DNA of 48,676 bases from a bacterium (GTDB taxonomy: Bacteria > Bacillota_I > Bacilli_A > RF39 > UBA660), in assembly GCA_030525085.1 (NCBI GenBank), contig JAUNFK010000005.1, forward strand, positions 1-48,676, in the 5' to 3' direction. Made by a program: the position numbers and the translations under genes. This document shows positions 34,863 to 43,272 of the stretch, piece by piece (position 1 is the first letter of the stretch; each line of letters begins with the position of its first letter). Below the pieces are notes generated by a model that worked only from the letters and a program-made list of their open reading frames with translations, did not search any database and was not told where the DNA came from.

Positions 34863-35875
34863 TTTTCCACCTCTTTAGCTCGTAACTGCCCACATGCTGC
34901 ATCTATATTAGAACCAAACTCACGTCTTACAGTTACATTAATTTTATACTTCTTTAAAGTATCATAAAAAGAGTTTATTTTATTGCTTCTTTTAAAATCC
35001 AAATGACTAGTCTCATTATAAGGAATAAGGTTAACATACACATTCATTCCCCTAAGTAAATTAGCAAGATTTCTTGCATCATCTAAACTATCATTTACAT
35101 TATTAAGCATAACATATTCTATAGTAACTCGTCTATTAGTTTTTGCAATATACTCCTTTAAGGTGTTAACTAAATCGTCAAGTGGATAAGCATTATTTAT
35201 TGGCATAATCTTACTTCTAAGCTCATTTGTTGGTGCATGCAAACTAATCGCTAAATTAACCTGCAAATCAAGATTCATAAACTCCTTTATCTTAGGAATA
35301 ATTCCACATGTACTAACTGTTATGTGTCTAGCCCCAATTGCTAAACCAAACGGATTATTAACAATCTTTATAAAATTAATAATATTATCATAATTATCAA
35401 ATGGTTCCCCTATTCCCATTATAACAATACTGCTTATTCTCTCATTTATGTCCTCACTAATAAGTAATATCTGCTCTATTATCTCAAATGCTTCTAAATT
35501 ACGTACCTTTTTAAGTCTACCACTCTCACAAAAAGCGCACCCCATATTACATCCAACTTGACTAGAAACGCATACACTAAGTCCATAATCATGTTTCATT
35601 AAAACAGCTTCAATAAAGTTTCCATCATTAAGCTTAAATAAATATTTATTAGTGCTCTCACTTCTTTGAGCAGTCACTATTTTTATATAATCAAAACTAA
35701 AATTATCCTTAAGTTTAGAAATAAGATCACCGCTTAAATTTCTCATCTCATCAAAACTCTTAACTTTTTTTTCATAAAGCCACTGCCATATTTGACGCGT
35801 TCTAAACTTTTTCTCACCCAAAGATATAAGTTTCTCTTCTAAATTTTCATAAGTAAAATTATATATATTTGGCAT
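34859..35875 (-). CDS. rlmN: Dual-specificity RNA methyltransferase RlmN
   Basis: Radical-SAM enzyme of about 338 residues that methylates C2 of A2503 in 23S rRNA and A37 of some tRNAs. The iron-sulfur cluster motif is CNMGCAFCESG (about 107-117). The two methyl-carrying cysteines typical of the family are seen in the C-terminal FGSNIDAACGQL and the FCESG region. GEPFDNYDN near 155 and SLHAPTNELRS near 205 are family blocks. The TTG at 35887 is discounted because GGGGTGG directly precedes ATG 35875. First gene of the operon that runs to rpe. Confidence 0.94.
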   Translation of the reverse strand: MPNIYNFTYENLEEKLISLGEKKFRTRQIWQWLYEKKVKSFDEMRNLSGDLISKLKDNFSFDYIKIVTAQRSESTNKYLFKLNDGNFIEAVLMKHDYGLSVCVSSQVGCNMGCAFCESGRLKKVRNLEAFEIIEQILLISEDINERISSIVIMGIGEPFDNYDNIINFIKIVNNPFGLAIGARHITVSTCGIIPKIKEFMNLDLQVNLAISLHAPTNELRSKIMPINNAYPLDDLVNTLKEYIAKTNRRVTIEYVMLNNVNDSLDDARNLANLLRGMNVYVNLIPYNETSHLDFKRSNKINSFYDTLKKYKINVTVRREFGSNIDAACGQLRAKEVEK

Positions 35876-35901
35876 AATCCACCCCAACTTAATTATAAAG
35901 C

Positions 35902-35927
35902 AAAAAAGACTTATTTTAAAGTCTTTT
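35902..35927 (-). terminator. Terminator of the AI-2E family transporter gene
   Basis: Stem AAAAGACTT/AAGTCTTTT around a 6-base loop, followed on the minus strand by a T run; it overlaps the stop codon. Confidence 0.75.
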
Positions 35928-37152
35928 TAACTAACCTTTTACTCTCAGAATTAATTCTTTCTAAGTCATTATAACTTTCCTTATCACTAGGTAATTTCTT
36001 ATCTAATAGCTTATTTTGAACTAAATTATCAAAGTATCCATAAACAAGAGCAAACACTGGAACAGCCACAAGCATACCAACTATTCCAAAAGCATTACCA
36101 AATAATAGTATTGATGCTAAAACCCAGAAACTCTTTAATCCAGTTCTAGAACCACAAAGCCTTGGCTCAATTAAATAACTATCAACCTGCTGAAGAGCAA
36201 TAATAAATAATATAAATATTAAACACTTAGTAGGACTATCCATCAAAATAAGAAGTGCACTAGGAATAGTACCAATATATGGTCCAAAATAAGGAATCAT
36301 ATTAGTAAGACCTATAATAACACCAATTAATAATGAATAAGGATAACCAAAAATCGTTAAAAATATAAATGTAATGAAACCTACACTAAAACCATCTAAT
36401 AACTTACCAATAATAAAATTACCAAATATATAATCAGTGTGTCTTGCATTATCTAAAATCTTATTAACTGTCTTTGTTGGAAGCATCGCATAAAGCATTC
36501 TCTTAAACCCACTAACAAAGCCTTTCTTATCAAGTAAATAATAAATCGAAATAACAAACCCCATAACTATATTAAAGATAACTTTAACAGCGCCAAATAC
36601 ACCATCAGAAAGTGCTATTAACCAAGTTTCTACCTTAGGTAAAAGTTTAGTATTAAGCATTGTTGTCAAATAGTTATTAATCGCATCATAATTATTTAAA
36701 ACAACCTTCTGAATCTCTTTATGATCTTCTAATTTACCAACTAAATAATTCTTAGCTTCAGTAATATATCCTGGCATATTTACCGCAATTGTCTCTATAC
36801 TCTTAAGAAGTTCTGGTAAAATGAAACTAAATAACAAAACAATTAATCCAAGCATTAACACAACAGTAAGTGTAATACTAAGCCCATTACTTACTTTATA
36901 ACTCTTATCATCTTTTTTCTTAAATAATCTAATAAATACCCTATCTCTAAAAAAATTAACGATTGGATTTAATAAATAAGCAAATATAAAACCAATAATA
37001 AATGGTGTAAAAAAACCAACAAAAGTCTTTAAATACCCATAAAGCATTCCTATCTTATAAATTAAAAAATAAAATACAATCGCGCAAGCAATAACCAAAA
37101 ATGCTGTAAGTCCAATTTGAAAATATTTATTTTCTTCTAGTTTTCTTTTCAT
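35911..37152 (-). CDS. AI-2E family transporter (permease)
   Basis: Integral membrane protein of 413 residues with about eight predicted helices and the family pattern: two helices at the N-terminus (IACAIVFYFLIYK, then FFTPFIIGFIFAYLLNPIV), a loop region with a long amphipathic stretch (about 115-185), and a C-terminal group with FGYPYSLLIGVIIGLTNMIP and IALQQVDSYLIEPRLCG. Despite the name, family members export diverse small molecules or ions, and the substrate here is unknown. GGAGAGGAG precedes the start, which overlaps the phosphatidyltransferase gene by 26 bases, so the two are co-expressed. Confidence 0.88.
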   Translation of the reverse strand: MKRKLEENKYFQIGLTAFLVIACAIVFYFLIYKIGMLYGYLKTFVGFFTPFIIGFIFAYLLNPIVNFFRDRVFIRLFKKKDDKSYKVSNGLSITLTVVLMLGLIVLLFSFILPELLKSIETIAVNMPGYITEAKNYLVGKLEDHKEIQKVVLNNYDAINNYLTTMLNTKLLPKVETWLIALSDGVFGAVKVIFNIVMGFVISIYYLLDKKGFVSGFKRMLYAMLPTKTVNKILDNARHTDYIFGNFIIGKLLDGFSVGFITFIFLTIFGYPYSLLIGVIIGLTNMIPYFGPYIGTIPSALLILMDSPTKCLIFILFIIALQQVDSYLIEPRLCGSRTGLKSFWVLASILLFGNAFGIVGMLVAVPVFALVYGYFDNLVQNKLLDKKLPSDKESYNDLERINSESKRLVKKTLK

Positions 37153-37891
37153 TTTTCTTCTCCTCTCCTAATCTTTGAAGTAGCGGTACCCCCCTAGTAT
37201 CATTATAATAATCAGTATCAAATAATGCAAAAATCAAATCATCTTTATTCTTAAGTTTAAATTCCTTAGCATTTAACCCATTCTCTTTAGCTTTCTTAAT
37301 TTCATTCTTATTTCTCGAACGATAATCAGCAGCAACCATAATATCTGCACCAGCAGTAATACTAGCAAGAATCGCCATAATATTATCTTTATTATCTATA
37401 ATATTATTAAACACATCAATCATATATAAACCATTTCTAGTCGTATCATTAAATAAAGTAATTATTGACTCACTATAAATCGTACAAAAACCAACTACTA
37501 TCGCAATACCAAAAAGCCACGTCTTGAACTTACCTAAAAAAGAACTTTCAGTAGAACTTCCTCTAGCAGCACCATTAGTATTAATCAAACAAATAATTGT
37601 CTCAGTAATAATTGGTAAAAACATTATCGGATAACTAAATGCGAGTACAGCAAGTGTTGCAATTCCTAAAAGTTTATCTGCAATCGCATCCAATAACGCT
37701 CCAAATATCGTACAAGCATTAAGCCTTCTAGCCATAATTCCATCAATACTATCAGTAAGAAGTAAAATAATAATATAAAAAATTAACTCTCCTGGACTTA
37801 AAAGCAAACTTATAAAAGGCATTAATAAAGTGCCTATTACTCTAGTCATAGTAATAGAATTAACAAATATCTTAGCACCCTTATTCTTCAT
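37127..37891 (-). CDS. CDP-alcohol phosphatidyltransferase (PgsA-like)
   Basis: Membrane enzyme of 254 residues for phospholipid synthesis. The complete family motif D-x2-DG-x2-AR-x8-G-x3-D-x3-D is visible as DSIDGIMARR (about 47-56) followed by GALLDAIADK. Several hydrophobic helices surround it, and a polar, Lys-rich C-terminal tail of about 55 residues follows, longer than in PgsA proper. The likely product is phosphatidylglycerophosphate, but other CDP-alcohol transferases share the motif. It is 26 bases overlapped with the transporter downstream. Ribosome site is weak (GTGATGAATT). Confidence 0.82.
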   Translation of the reverse strand: MKNKGAKIFVNSITMTRVIGTLLMPFISLLLSPGELIFYIIILLLTDSIDGIMARRLNACTIFGALLDAIADKLLGIATLAVLAFSYPIMFLPIITETIICLINTNGAARGSSTESSFLGKFKTWLFGIAIVVGFCTIYSESIITLFNDTTRNGLYMIDVFNNIIDNKDNIMAILASITAGADIMVAADYRSRNKNEIKKAKENGLNAKEFKLKNKDDLIFALFDTDYYNDTRGVPLLQRLGEEKKNEKKTRRK

Positions 37892-37921
37892 AATTCATCA
37901 CACTACTATTGTACTAAAATA

Positions 37922-37950
37922 ATAAAAAAAAGTCTATATTAAATAGACTT
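37922..37950 (-). terminator. Terminator of surface paralogue C
   Basis: Perfect stem AAGTCTAT/ATAGACTT with a 5-base loop and nine T on the minus strand, 11 bases after the stop codon. Confidence 0.85.
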
Positions 37951-37960
37951 AATACCAAAG

Positions 37961-39523
37961 CTAAACCACTTTGTATGGATTTTCACTTGTACCAACACCA
38001 GTTACAGTAACAGATGCTTTAAGAGAAATCGAAGGACGGACACCGAGACTGCTACCGACACCACCGTTGACGTAGAAGAAACCACTCGAACCGGCAACGT
38101 ACCAAACACGAGCGCGTAAACCAGCGAAATCAACAGGAGACATAGAACTCCACAGAACATCGGTAGCATTTTCTTGCAAGTAAGTAGTTGTATTATTCTG
38201 AGCAAAAGCATAACCAGCAAATGCAAGTTCATCTGCTGTTATTAAGCCTATCTTTGTTGTTATTTCACTCAATCCTTTATTACATTTTAAACTTGGACCA
38301 GTTCCACCAGCACTACCGCTTGCACTGACTAATCGTTTAGTAGCACCATAATAAGTTACATTTCTAGCATATCCTAAACCAGTTGGGAACGAAACAAGCG
38401 GAGCATATGTTGTATCTGTTATATTAGTTTTATCATTACACCATACTGTATCTGATATTTTGTCTTCAAATAGCACAAGATTATTACTATACCATGTTTC
38501 TAAGTTTGTTAGAATTGTACTTTTATTTGTATTTGCATGGGTGCTTGCATAATCTGATGCTCCCACTGTTCCATACATAAATCCCACATATGCGTTGTCC
38601 CTTTCATTCGTATTAAATGCACTTTTGTATGTTGTCCCAGAATATCTTGCAAATGCCGCACTAATATCATTATTTGCTGATGAGCATGGACTAGCAACGC
38701 CTGTTGTATTATCATTATGTAAAATAAGCTTTACTGTACCATCCCCATTAATTCTCACAATTCTCCAACACTTATTTGCAAATTCTACATAATTATTCTT
38801 AACATTACCTCTAAAATAATAACTTGTTCCATAATTATCTTCTGTACTTGATAAAAGAGCCTCACTAGCAATAGACACTGTTGTTCCTGGTGTAGTAACA
38901 GGCACTTTAACTTCATTGTTATATAATACTAATTCTGATAACACTCCATTGATTTTAGGGGCTTTAGTACTTTCAATTTCTACATGTGCACTAAATTCTG
39001 CACCTTGATTTGCATTTTGGCTAATAGTTTTTTTGGGGTAATATATCTTTAAAAGATATGTATGTTTAGCATTACTTGCTTTTGCAAAGTATCCCTTATT
39101 TAAATCAATAGACAAACCAGTGATATCAGTTTTATTTACTGAAGGTATCACCTCTCCATTTGTACTTGTATTAGTACTTACTAATTCATATTGTAATGGA
39201 TCAGATGTTTTAAATGTATTTAAGTCTACTACTAAAGTAAGTTTGTAGTACATTTCTGCATCTGTTGTATTATTTCCAGTTACAGTAATATTTTTAGTAG
39301 CCCATACTTCATCCCTTGGATATATTCCATCAAGACTAATATTTTTCCCACCATCATATGTTATTTTCATAGTTCCCGCGTCTGCTCTAACTGTAGTTGA
39401 TGTTTCTGAGGATAATCCAGCCGTGAAGAAAGCGTAAGAAATTCCAGCTACGCAGATAAGTGATATAACCATTGCATAAATCATTATTTTCTTCGGCATT
39501 TTTTGTTTTCTTTCTTGGCTCAT
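37961..39523 (-). CDS. Surface protein paralogue C with DGR-type variable C-terminus and phase-variable-type promoter
   Basis: 520 residues, the shortest of three paralogues. N-terminal membrane segment (about 13-31) and SYAFFTAGLSSETSTTVRAD as in TasA/camelysin proteins, then a beta-sandwich to about residue 200. It joins the shared central domain directly after NEVKVPVTTPGT, lacking about 90 residues (the YEANG and KYLPYQ region) that A and B have, which suggests recombination between paralogues. YFRGNVKNNYVEFANKCWRI, VGFMYGTVG and SDTVWCNDKT follow. The end, LWSSMSP...GVRPSISL, is encoded by strongly A-depleted, GC-rich DNA. Start ATG after AGGGATT. Monocistronic between pgsA-like and the SPFH gene. 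Probable surface adhesin or receptor. Confidence 0.73.
   Translation of the reverse strand: MSQERKQKMPKKIMIYAMVISLICVAGISYAFFTAGLSSETSTTVRADAGTMKITYDGGKNISLDGIYPRDEVWATKNITVTGNNTTDAEMYYKLTLVVDLNTFKTSDPLQYELVSTNTSTNGEVIPSVNKTDITGLSIDLNKGYFAKASNAKHTYLLKIYYPKKTISQNANQGAEFSAHVEIESTKAPKINGVLSELVLYNNEVKVPVTTPGTTVSIASEALLSSTEDNYGTSYYFRGNVKNNYVEFANKCWRIVRINGDGTVKLILHNDNTTGVASPCSSANNDISAAFARYSGTTYKSAFNTNERDNAYVGFMYGTVGASDYASTHANTNKSTILTNLETWYSNNLVLFEDKISDTVWCNDKTNITDTTYAPLVSFPTGLGYARNVTYYGATKRLVSASGSAGGTGPSLKCNKGLSEITTKIGLITADELAFAGYAFAQNNTTTYLQENATDVLWSSMSPVDFAGLRARVWYVAGSSGFFYVNGGVGSSLGVRPSISLKASVTVTGVGTSENPYKVV
38030..38165 (-). other. Putative DGR variable region in paralogue C
   Basis: Encodes about residues 453-498. 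Of the 100 bases 38041-38140, 54 are G or C, and on the coding strand only 9 are A while 37 are T (hand counts). Codons are dominated by NNC and NNT (TTC, CGC, TAC, GCC, GTC, AGC, CTC). The position, directly before GVRPSISL and before the last ~25 codons, is the same as in paralogue B. Loss of A on the coding strand is what adenine-directed mutagenesis would leave. Confidence 0.65.
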
Positions 39524-39548
39524 AAATAATCCCTATCTTTCTATAGAA

Positions 39549-39577
39549 AGTATATAACAACCTCCCCCCCGTGTCAA
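39549..39577 (-). promoter_or_regulatory. Promoter of paralogue C with a G7 tract in the spacer
   Basis: Minus strand: TTGACA (39577-39572), spacer of exactly 17 bases, TATACT (39554-39549). The spacer contains seven consecutive G (39570-39564) followed by AGG, very unusual in this genome. Gain or loss of one G would move the spacing away from the optimum, so expression could switch by slipped-strand mispairing. Confidence 0.75.
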
Positions 39578-39636
39578 ATTAATATTTTATATAATTTATT
39601 TTATAGAATCAGACTATTTCTAATAAAATAATAAAA

Positions 39637-39663
39637 TAAAAAAAGATAACAACTCGTTATCTT
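39637..39663 (-). terminator. Terminator of the fmt-to-SPFH operon
   Basis: Perfect stem AAGATAAC/GTTATCTT with a 5-base loop followed on the minus strand by seven T. Confidence 0.85.
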
Positions 39664-39667
39664 TCAA

Positions 39668-40789
39668 TTAATCTAATTTTGTTCCGCAGTTAGAGCAGAA
39701 TTTACCAGAAGCTTTAGTTCCACAGTTAGGGCAGAAATTCATCTTACCTGCTGGAGCACTTTCCTCTTTCTTTTCTTCTCCACTTAAATCTGCTTTAGAG
39801 CCTTCAGTATTAGTAAATGCTGCGCCCATTGCATTATTCATCATACCATTAGATGCCATATTTACCATACCAACACCCATCATACCAGTTGCAGCTCCAT
39901 TACTATTATTAGCAGCATCAACTACAGCTTTACTCATACCACCAACAATAGCACCTTGTTGCATGTAATTATTACTTGATAATTCATAATTATCAATCTT
40001 ACGGTTAGATTCTTCATCTAAAGTTACTGACTCAATAATGAATGATTTAATACTCATACCACGGTCTCTGATATTTTGATCAAATACCTTCTCATCCATA
40101 ATTTCTTTAATTTTATCTGTATAAGATGGAAGTTCTAAAACTGGTGCTTTATTTTCAGAATTACCTAATTCATTAAGTACCTTTTGAAAACTAGCTTGAA
40201 CTTCACTACGCATTTGTTCACAAATATCATCTTTATAATAAACATCAGCAGTTCCAGCTACTTCTCTCATAAATACTGCTGGATCAGTAATCTTAAATGT
40301 ATACTTACCAAAACATTTAACATCTACTCTAAGTGGAGTAATTGTATTTGTCATTTGATTTGGAATTGGATGTGAATAATCCTGATAAGGTACTGGAGCT
40401 GGTGTTCCAAACTTATTATCAATAATCTCTTTAGCATTTATAAAGTAAACTGCTTGATCTTTATTAGTTGCTCCATTAAATGTAAAACGAGTCCACATTT
40501 CTTTAAATACTGCTCCAAAGTCACCTGCAAAAAATGATGGAGATGAGCTTTCATCAAAAGTATAAATACCTTCCTCAGCAGTAGCATCTAAAATTTTTCC
40601 ACTTTGGAAAATTACTGCTATTTGTCCTGGTGCTACCTCAATAGCACTCTTCTTAGTAATAACACCATTTTCAGTTGTTTTCTTAACCATTAATGTGTTA
40701 TTATCCATATTTTCACACTTAATAAACTCTTTCCATTGGTCTTTAAGTGTACTTGATACTGCCTTTCCAGCTGCTTTAATTAATCCCAT
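39668..40789 (-). CDS. SPFH-domain protein with C-terminal double zinc ribbon (YdjI-like)
   Basis: 373 residues. An SPFH/band-7-type domain (virion-core-like branch) fills about residues 25-270, with VAPGQIAVIFQSGK near 50 and the long helix region RSEVQASFQKVLNELG. A Met/Gly/Ala-rich linker (about 290-325) leads to a zinc ribbon with CPNCGT and CSNCGT at the extreme C-terminus. Such proteins form membrane-associated scaffolds; in Bacillus the related YdjI works with YdjG and YdjH. Here it closes an operon with two Tim44/zinc-ribbon proteins, so the parts of such an assembly are together. No membrane helix is obvious. Confidence 0.82.
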   Translation of the reverse strand: MGLIKAAGKAVSSTLKDQWKEFIKCENMDNNTLMVKKTTENGVITKKSAIEVAPGQIAVIFQSGKILDATAEEGIYTFDESSSPSFFAGDFGAVFKEMWTRFTFNGATNKDQAVYFINAKEIIDNKFGTPAPVPYQDYSHPIPNQMTNTITPLRVDVKCFGKYTFKITDPAVFMREVAGTADVYYKDDICEQMRSEVQASFQKVLNELGNSENKAPVLELPSYTDKIKEIMDEKVFDQNIRDRGMSIKSFIIESVTLDEESNRKIDNYELSSNNYMQQGAIVGGMSKAVVDAANNSNGAATGMMGVGMVNMASNGMMNNAMGAAFTNTEGSKADLSGEEKKEESAPAGKMNFCPNCGTKASGKFCSNCGTKLD

Positions 40790-40810
40790 AATTTACCTCT
40801 TTCCTTTATT

Positions 40811-41350
40811 TTAAACATCACTTATCGATGTTAAAATCCAATCATAATTTTCATTATCAAATGTTGTTCCGCAATACTCACAGTGGCCACTTCGGTTAAC
40901 ATCTATTGATGCACCACACGATGGGCACTTGCTAACTATTCCTTTATCTTTAACATTCTTTTTTTTATGAAACTCTAAATAATTAGTTTTTTCTATTCTT
41001 CTGTCATTAACACCTCTTTTATATTTAAAAGTAGTTTTATCAATAACATAATCCATATATCTACTTACTAGAGTAACTTTGATAATATACTCATCATCTG
41101 TATCTATTATATCACTAATCTCGGTTGTTTTAACATTAAGTTCATCAAACATTTCTCTTTCATTTACTGCATTTAATTTAGCTATTCTATCTTTCATATT
41201 TTGATAAACTTCATCTGACAAAAAGTGAGCAACTCTCTTTTCATCATCCATCATTATAGCAGTATAATACATAACAAATATATTATTAACTTTAGTGATA
41301 AACATTTGAAGAGAAAAATCTCCTCCAAGTAATCTTATTTTTTCTTCCAT
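40811..41350 (-). CDS. Soluble Tim44-like protein with zinc ribbon
   Basis: 179 residues. A Tim44-like or lipid/peptide-binding alpha-beta domain occupies about 5-130, and the C-terminus has a zinc ribbon (CPSCGASID then CEYCGTTFD). It resembles the C-terminal half of the upstream 41350-42222 protein but has no signal peptide or membrane segment, so the two look like a membrane and a soluble version of the same domain. The frame opens at 41374, but the start ATG at 41350 overlaps the upstream stop as TAATG and follows AAAGGATGAG, so I choose it. Confidence 0.7.
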   Translation of the reverse strand: MEEKIRLLGGDFSLQMFITKVNNIFVMYYTAIMMDDEKRVAHFLSDEVYQNMKDRIAKLNAVNEREMFDELNVKTTEISDIIDTDDEYIIKVTLVSRYMDYVIDKTTFKYKRGVNDRRIEKTNYLEFHKKKNVKDKGIVSKCPSCGASIDVNRSGHCEYCGTTFDNENYDWILTSISDV

Positions 41351-42222
41351 TATCTCATCCTTTGACCAATACAAGTTTTCTTACTCATTACATAATCCTT
41401 TGGTCCGACAACAATTGTACTACCACAGTACTCACACTTGCCACCAGCTACACCTTCAAATGGAGCTCCACAATTAGGACATTTCTCTTCAGAAGATTCA
41501 CTAGCTTTAACAAATGTAATTGAGTACTCAATATCAATTTTATGATTATCTTTTCCTCTAACTGTTTTCTTATCATTATCAACAACATAATCATACATAG
41601 CAGTATGAAGATATACTGTTACATTTACCATTCCAGACTCTTCAGTAACATTTGTAATCTTAACATCAATATACTCAAAGTCCTTCATAATATTTTGTTG
41701 TCCTTTAACCTTTAAGGCATCAAGTTGCATCACATAACTATTATATAATTCATCAGTTAAATGCTTTCTAAGACCATCATAATCAAAATTCATCCACTCG
41801 TTTTGAATTGATTTATATAACTCAAAGGCTAACTTTTTAAACTCATCAGCACTCATACCAATCTTCTTTAATCTATCATCCTTTATATCAGAATAATTGT
41901 TAAAGCTTCTGCTTGATGATGAACCACTGCCACCTTTACCACCACGGTTATTATTGTTTACAATTACATAAATTACGATAATCATTATAACAGTAAAAGC
42001 TATTAAACTTGCTAAACTAGTATCCCCAGAATAACTTCCACCAGATGACGAACTCCAACTACTTCCTGAATCCCAACTGCTGCCAGAGTCCCAGCTTCCA
42101 CCTGAATCCCAGCCACCGCCAGAATCATAACTTGAATCCCAGCCACTATCAGCTTTAACCAAACTAACCCCAGAAAATAACATTCCAATAACTGTTAAAA
42201 ATATTATAAACTTCTTTTTCAT
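41350..42222 (-). CDS. Membrane Tim44-like protein with Gly/Ser/Trp/Asp repeats and zinc ribbon
   Basis: 290 residues. Signal peptide at 1-24; a low-complexity repeat of WDSGS type (about 26-60, for example GGSWDSGSSWDSGSSW); a membrane helix at about 72-88; a second Gly/Ser-rich stretch; a Tim44-like domain (about 125-240); and a zinc ribbon (CPNCGAPF then CEYCGSTI). The low-complexity part faces outside if the helix is the anchor, leaving the Tim44-like and zinc-ribbon parts in the cytoplasm next to the SPFH scaffold. Overlaps the next gene by one base. Confidence 0.72.
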   Translation of the reverse strand: MKKKFIIFLTVIGMLFSGVSLVKADSGWDSSYDSGGGWDSGGSWDSGSSWDSGSSWSSSSGGSYSGDTSLASLIAFTVIMIIVIYVIVNNNNRGGKGGSGSSSSRSFNNYSDIKDDRLKKIGMSADEFKKLAFELYKSIQNEWMNFDYDGLRKHLTDELYNSYVMQLDALKVKGQQNIMKDFEYIDVKITNVTEESGMVNVTVYLHTAMYDYVVDNDKKTVRGKDNHKIDIEYSITFVKASESSEEKCPNCGAPFEGVAGGKCEYCGSTIVVGPKDYVMSKKTCIGQRMR

Positions 42223-42242
42223 CTCTACCTCTTCTTTTTATC

Positions 42243-42806
42243 CTATAAATAATTATACTCTAAAGTATAAACTAAATTGTCTTTTTCATATGTAACTTTA
42301 CAAATTTTATCTTCTTTTATATAAACTACATACCTAGCTCCATCAATATCATAACTATAGCTCTTTTCATCATTAACATTTTTAAGAAGCCCATTATAAC
42401 TATCTATTAATGAAACAATATCACTAGGCAAAAGTAATTTAGTATTTAAATCTGCAAATAAATCAGTTAGAACTTTATTATTCTTATTTACTAAATACAT
42501 TTGACCATCATAATATACTTTATTAGTAACTTCACCACTTTGAATTGTTCCACTAAACGTATTATCTTTTATAACTCCCGTAACATAATAATTTTCTGTC
42601 TCCATAGTTAACATCAGTGAATTATTAGTAAACTCTTTCTTAATATCACTATAAGTTACTGTCTTAGGTTCTTCTTCTTTAACTTGTTCTTGCTTAGGTG
42701 AAATCCTTATAAAAGTAATAACTAAAGCAAAAAATATAAACCATAATCCAAGTCTTATTAAAGCATTATATGTTGGATTGTTCCATACTTCTTTTAACTT
42801 ATTCAT
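42243..42806 (-). CDS. Single-pass membrane protein of unknown function
   Basis: Not recognised. 187 residues with one membrane helix near the N-terminus (about residues 16-34, LGLWFIFFALVITF) and a mainly beta extracytoplasmic domain with repeated Tyr/Asp/Lys patterns. GGAGGAAATA precedes ATG 42806, so the longer frame from 42839 is rejected. It overlaps the LURP-like gene by 8 bases and lies 20 bases before the Tim44-like gene, hence part of the same envelope operon. Confidence 0.62.
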   Translation of the reverse strand: MNKLKEVWNNPTYNALIRLGLWFIFFALVITFIRISPKQEQVKEEEPKTVTYSDIKKEFTNNSLMLTMETENYYVTGVIKDNTFSGTIQSGEVTNKVYYDGQMYLVNKNNKVLTDLFADLNTKLLLPSDIVSLIDSYNGLLKNVNDEKSYSYDIDGARYVVYIKEDKICKVTYEKDNLVYTLEYNYL

Positions 42807-43272
42807 TATTTCCTCCACTATCGCAATGTAATGCATCAATTGATAATACTATCTCTAAAATAAGTAGAGCATCATCTTTATTTTTTATATCTAATTCATA
42901 AACATCAGTAAAACTTAACTTTCTCGAAACTCTTGCAATCACTTCACCATGCCTCTTAATTTCATAATTCCATCTCCAAAAGTTTCCAGTCACTTCTATA
43001 CCCAAATCCTCTATATTAAATACTTCTTTTGCCAAAGCAAACTTTTTAAGTAATACATATTCTTTGCTTCCAACGTTTAAGAAAAATTTTGGAAACCAAG
43101 TAAACATTTTTTGCTTTATAAAACCAAGCTCGTTATCATTTTCATCATAAATTCTTAATAAATGTCCCCAAGCAAATTCGCCTTTAACTTTATAAACAAT
43201 ATTTTCATTTTCGTCAAAGATATTATAACTGTCAAACCAGCTAAATACCTTTTGCTTTAAAAGAAGTTTCAC
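42799..43272 (-). CDS. LURP-one-related family protein
   Basis: 157 residues of the LURP-one-related (tubby-like) fold: FSWFDSYNIFDENENIVYKV near the start and the later LGFIKQKMFTWFPKFFL, with repeated beta strands and the pattern WNYEIKRHGEVIARVSRK near 110. Tubby-like proteins can bind phosphoinositides or act as membrane-associated scaffolds; the bacterial role is unknown. The start overlaps the fmt stop (ATGA) and the end overlaps the next gene, fixing its place in the operon. Confidence 0.78.
   Translation of the reverse strand: MKLLLKQKVFSWFDSYNIFDENENIVYKVKGEFAWGHLLRIYDENDNELGFIKQKMFTWFPKFFLNVGSKEYVLLKKFALAKEVFNIEDLGIEVTGNFWRWNYEIKRHGEVIARVSRKLSFTDVYELDIKNKDDALLILEIVLSIDALHCDSGGNNE

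Noticed and set aside
38002-38232. A 76-residue overlapping frame over the variable region of paralogue C
   Set aside because: Shadow frame with no ribosome site; the main frame has clear family homology to paralogues A and B.
42060-42150. Short repeats in the 41350-42222 gene as a CRISPR or tandem-repeat element
   Set aside because: They encode the WDSGS low-complexity repeat in frame; there are no spacers and no cas genes.
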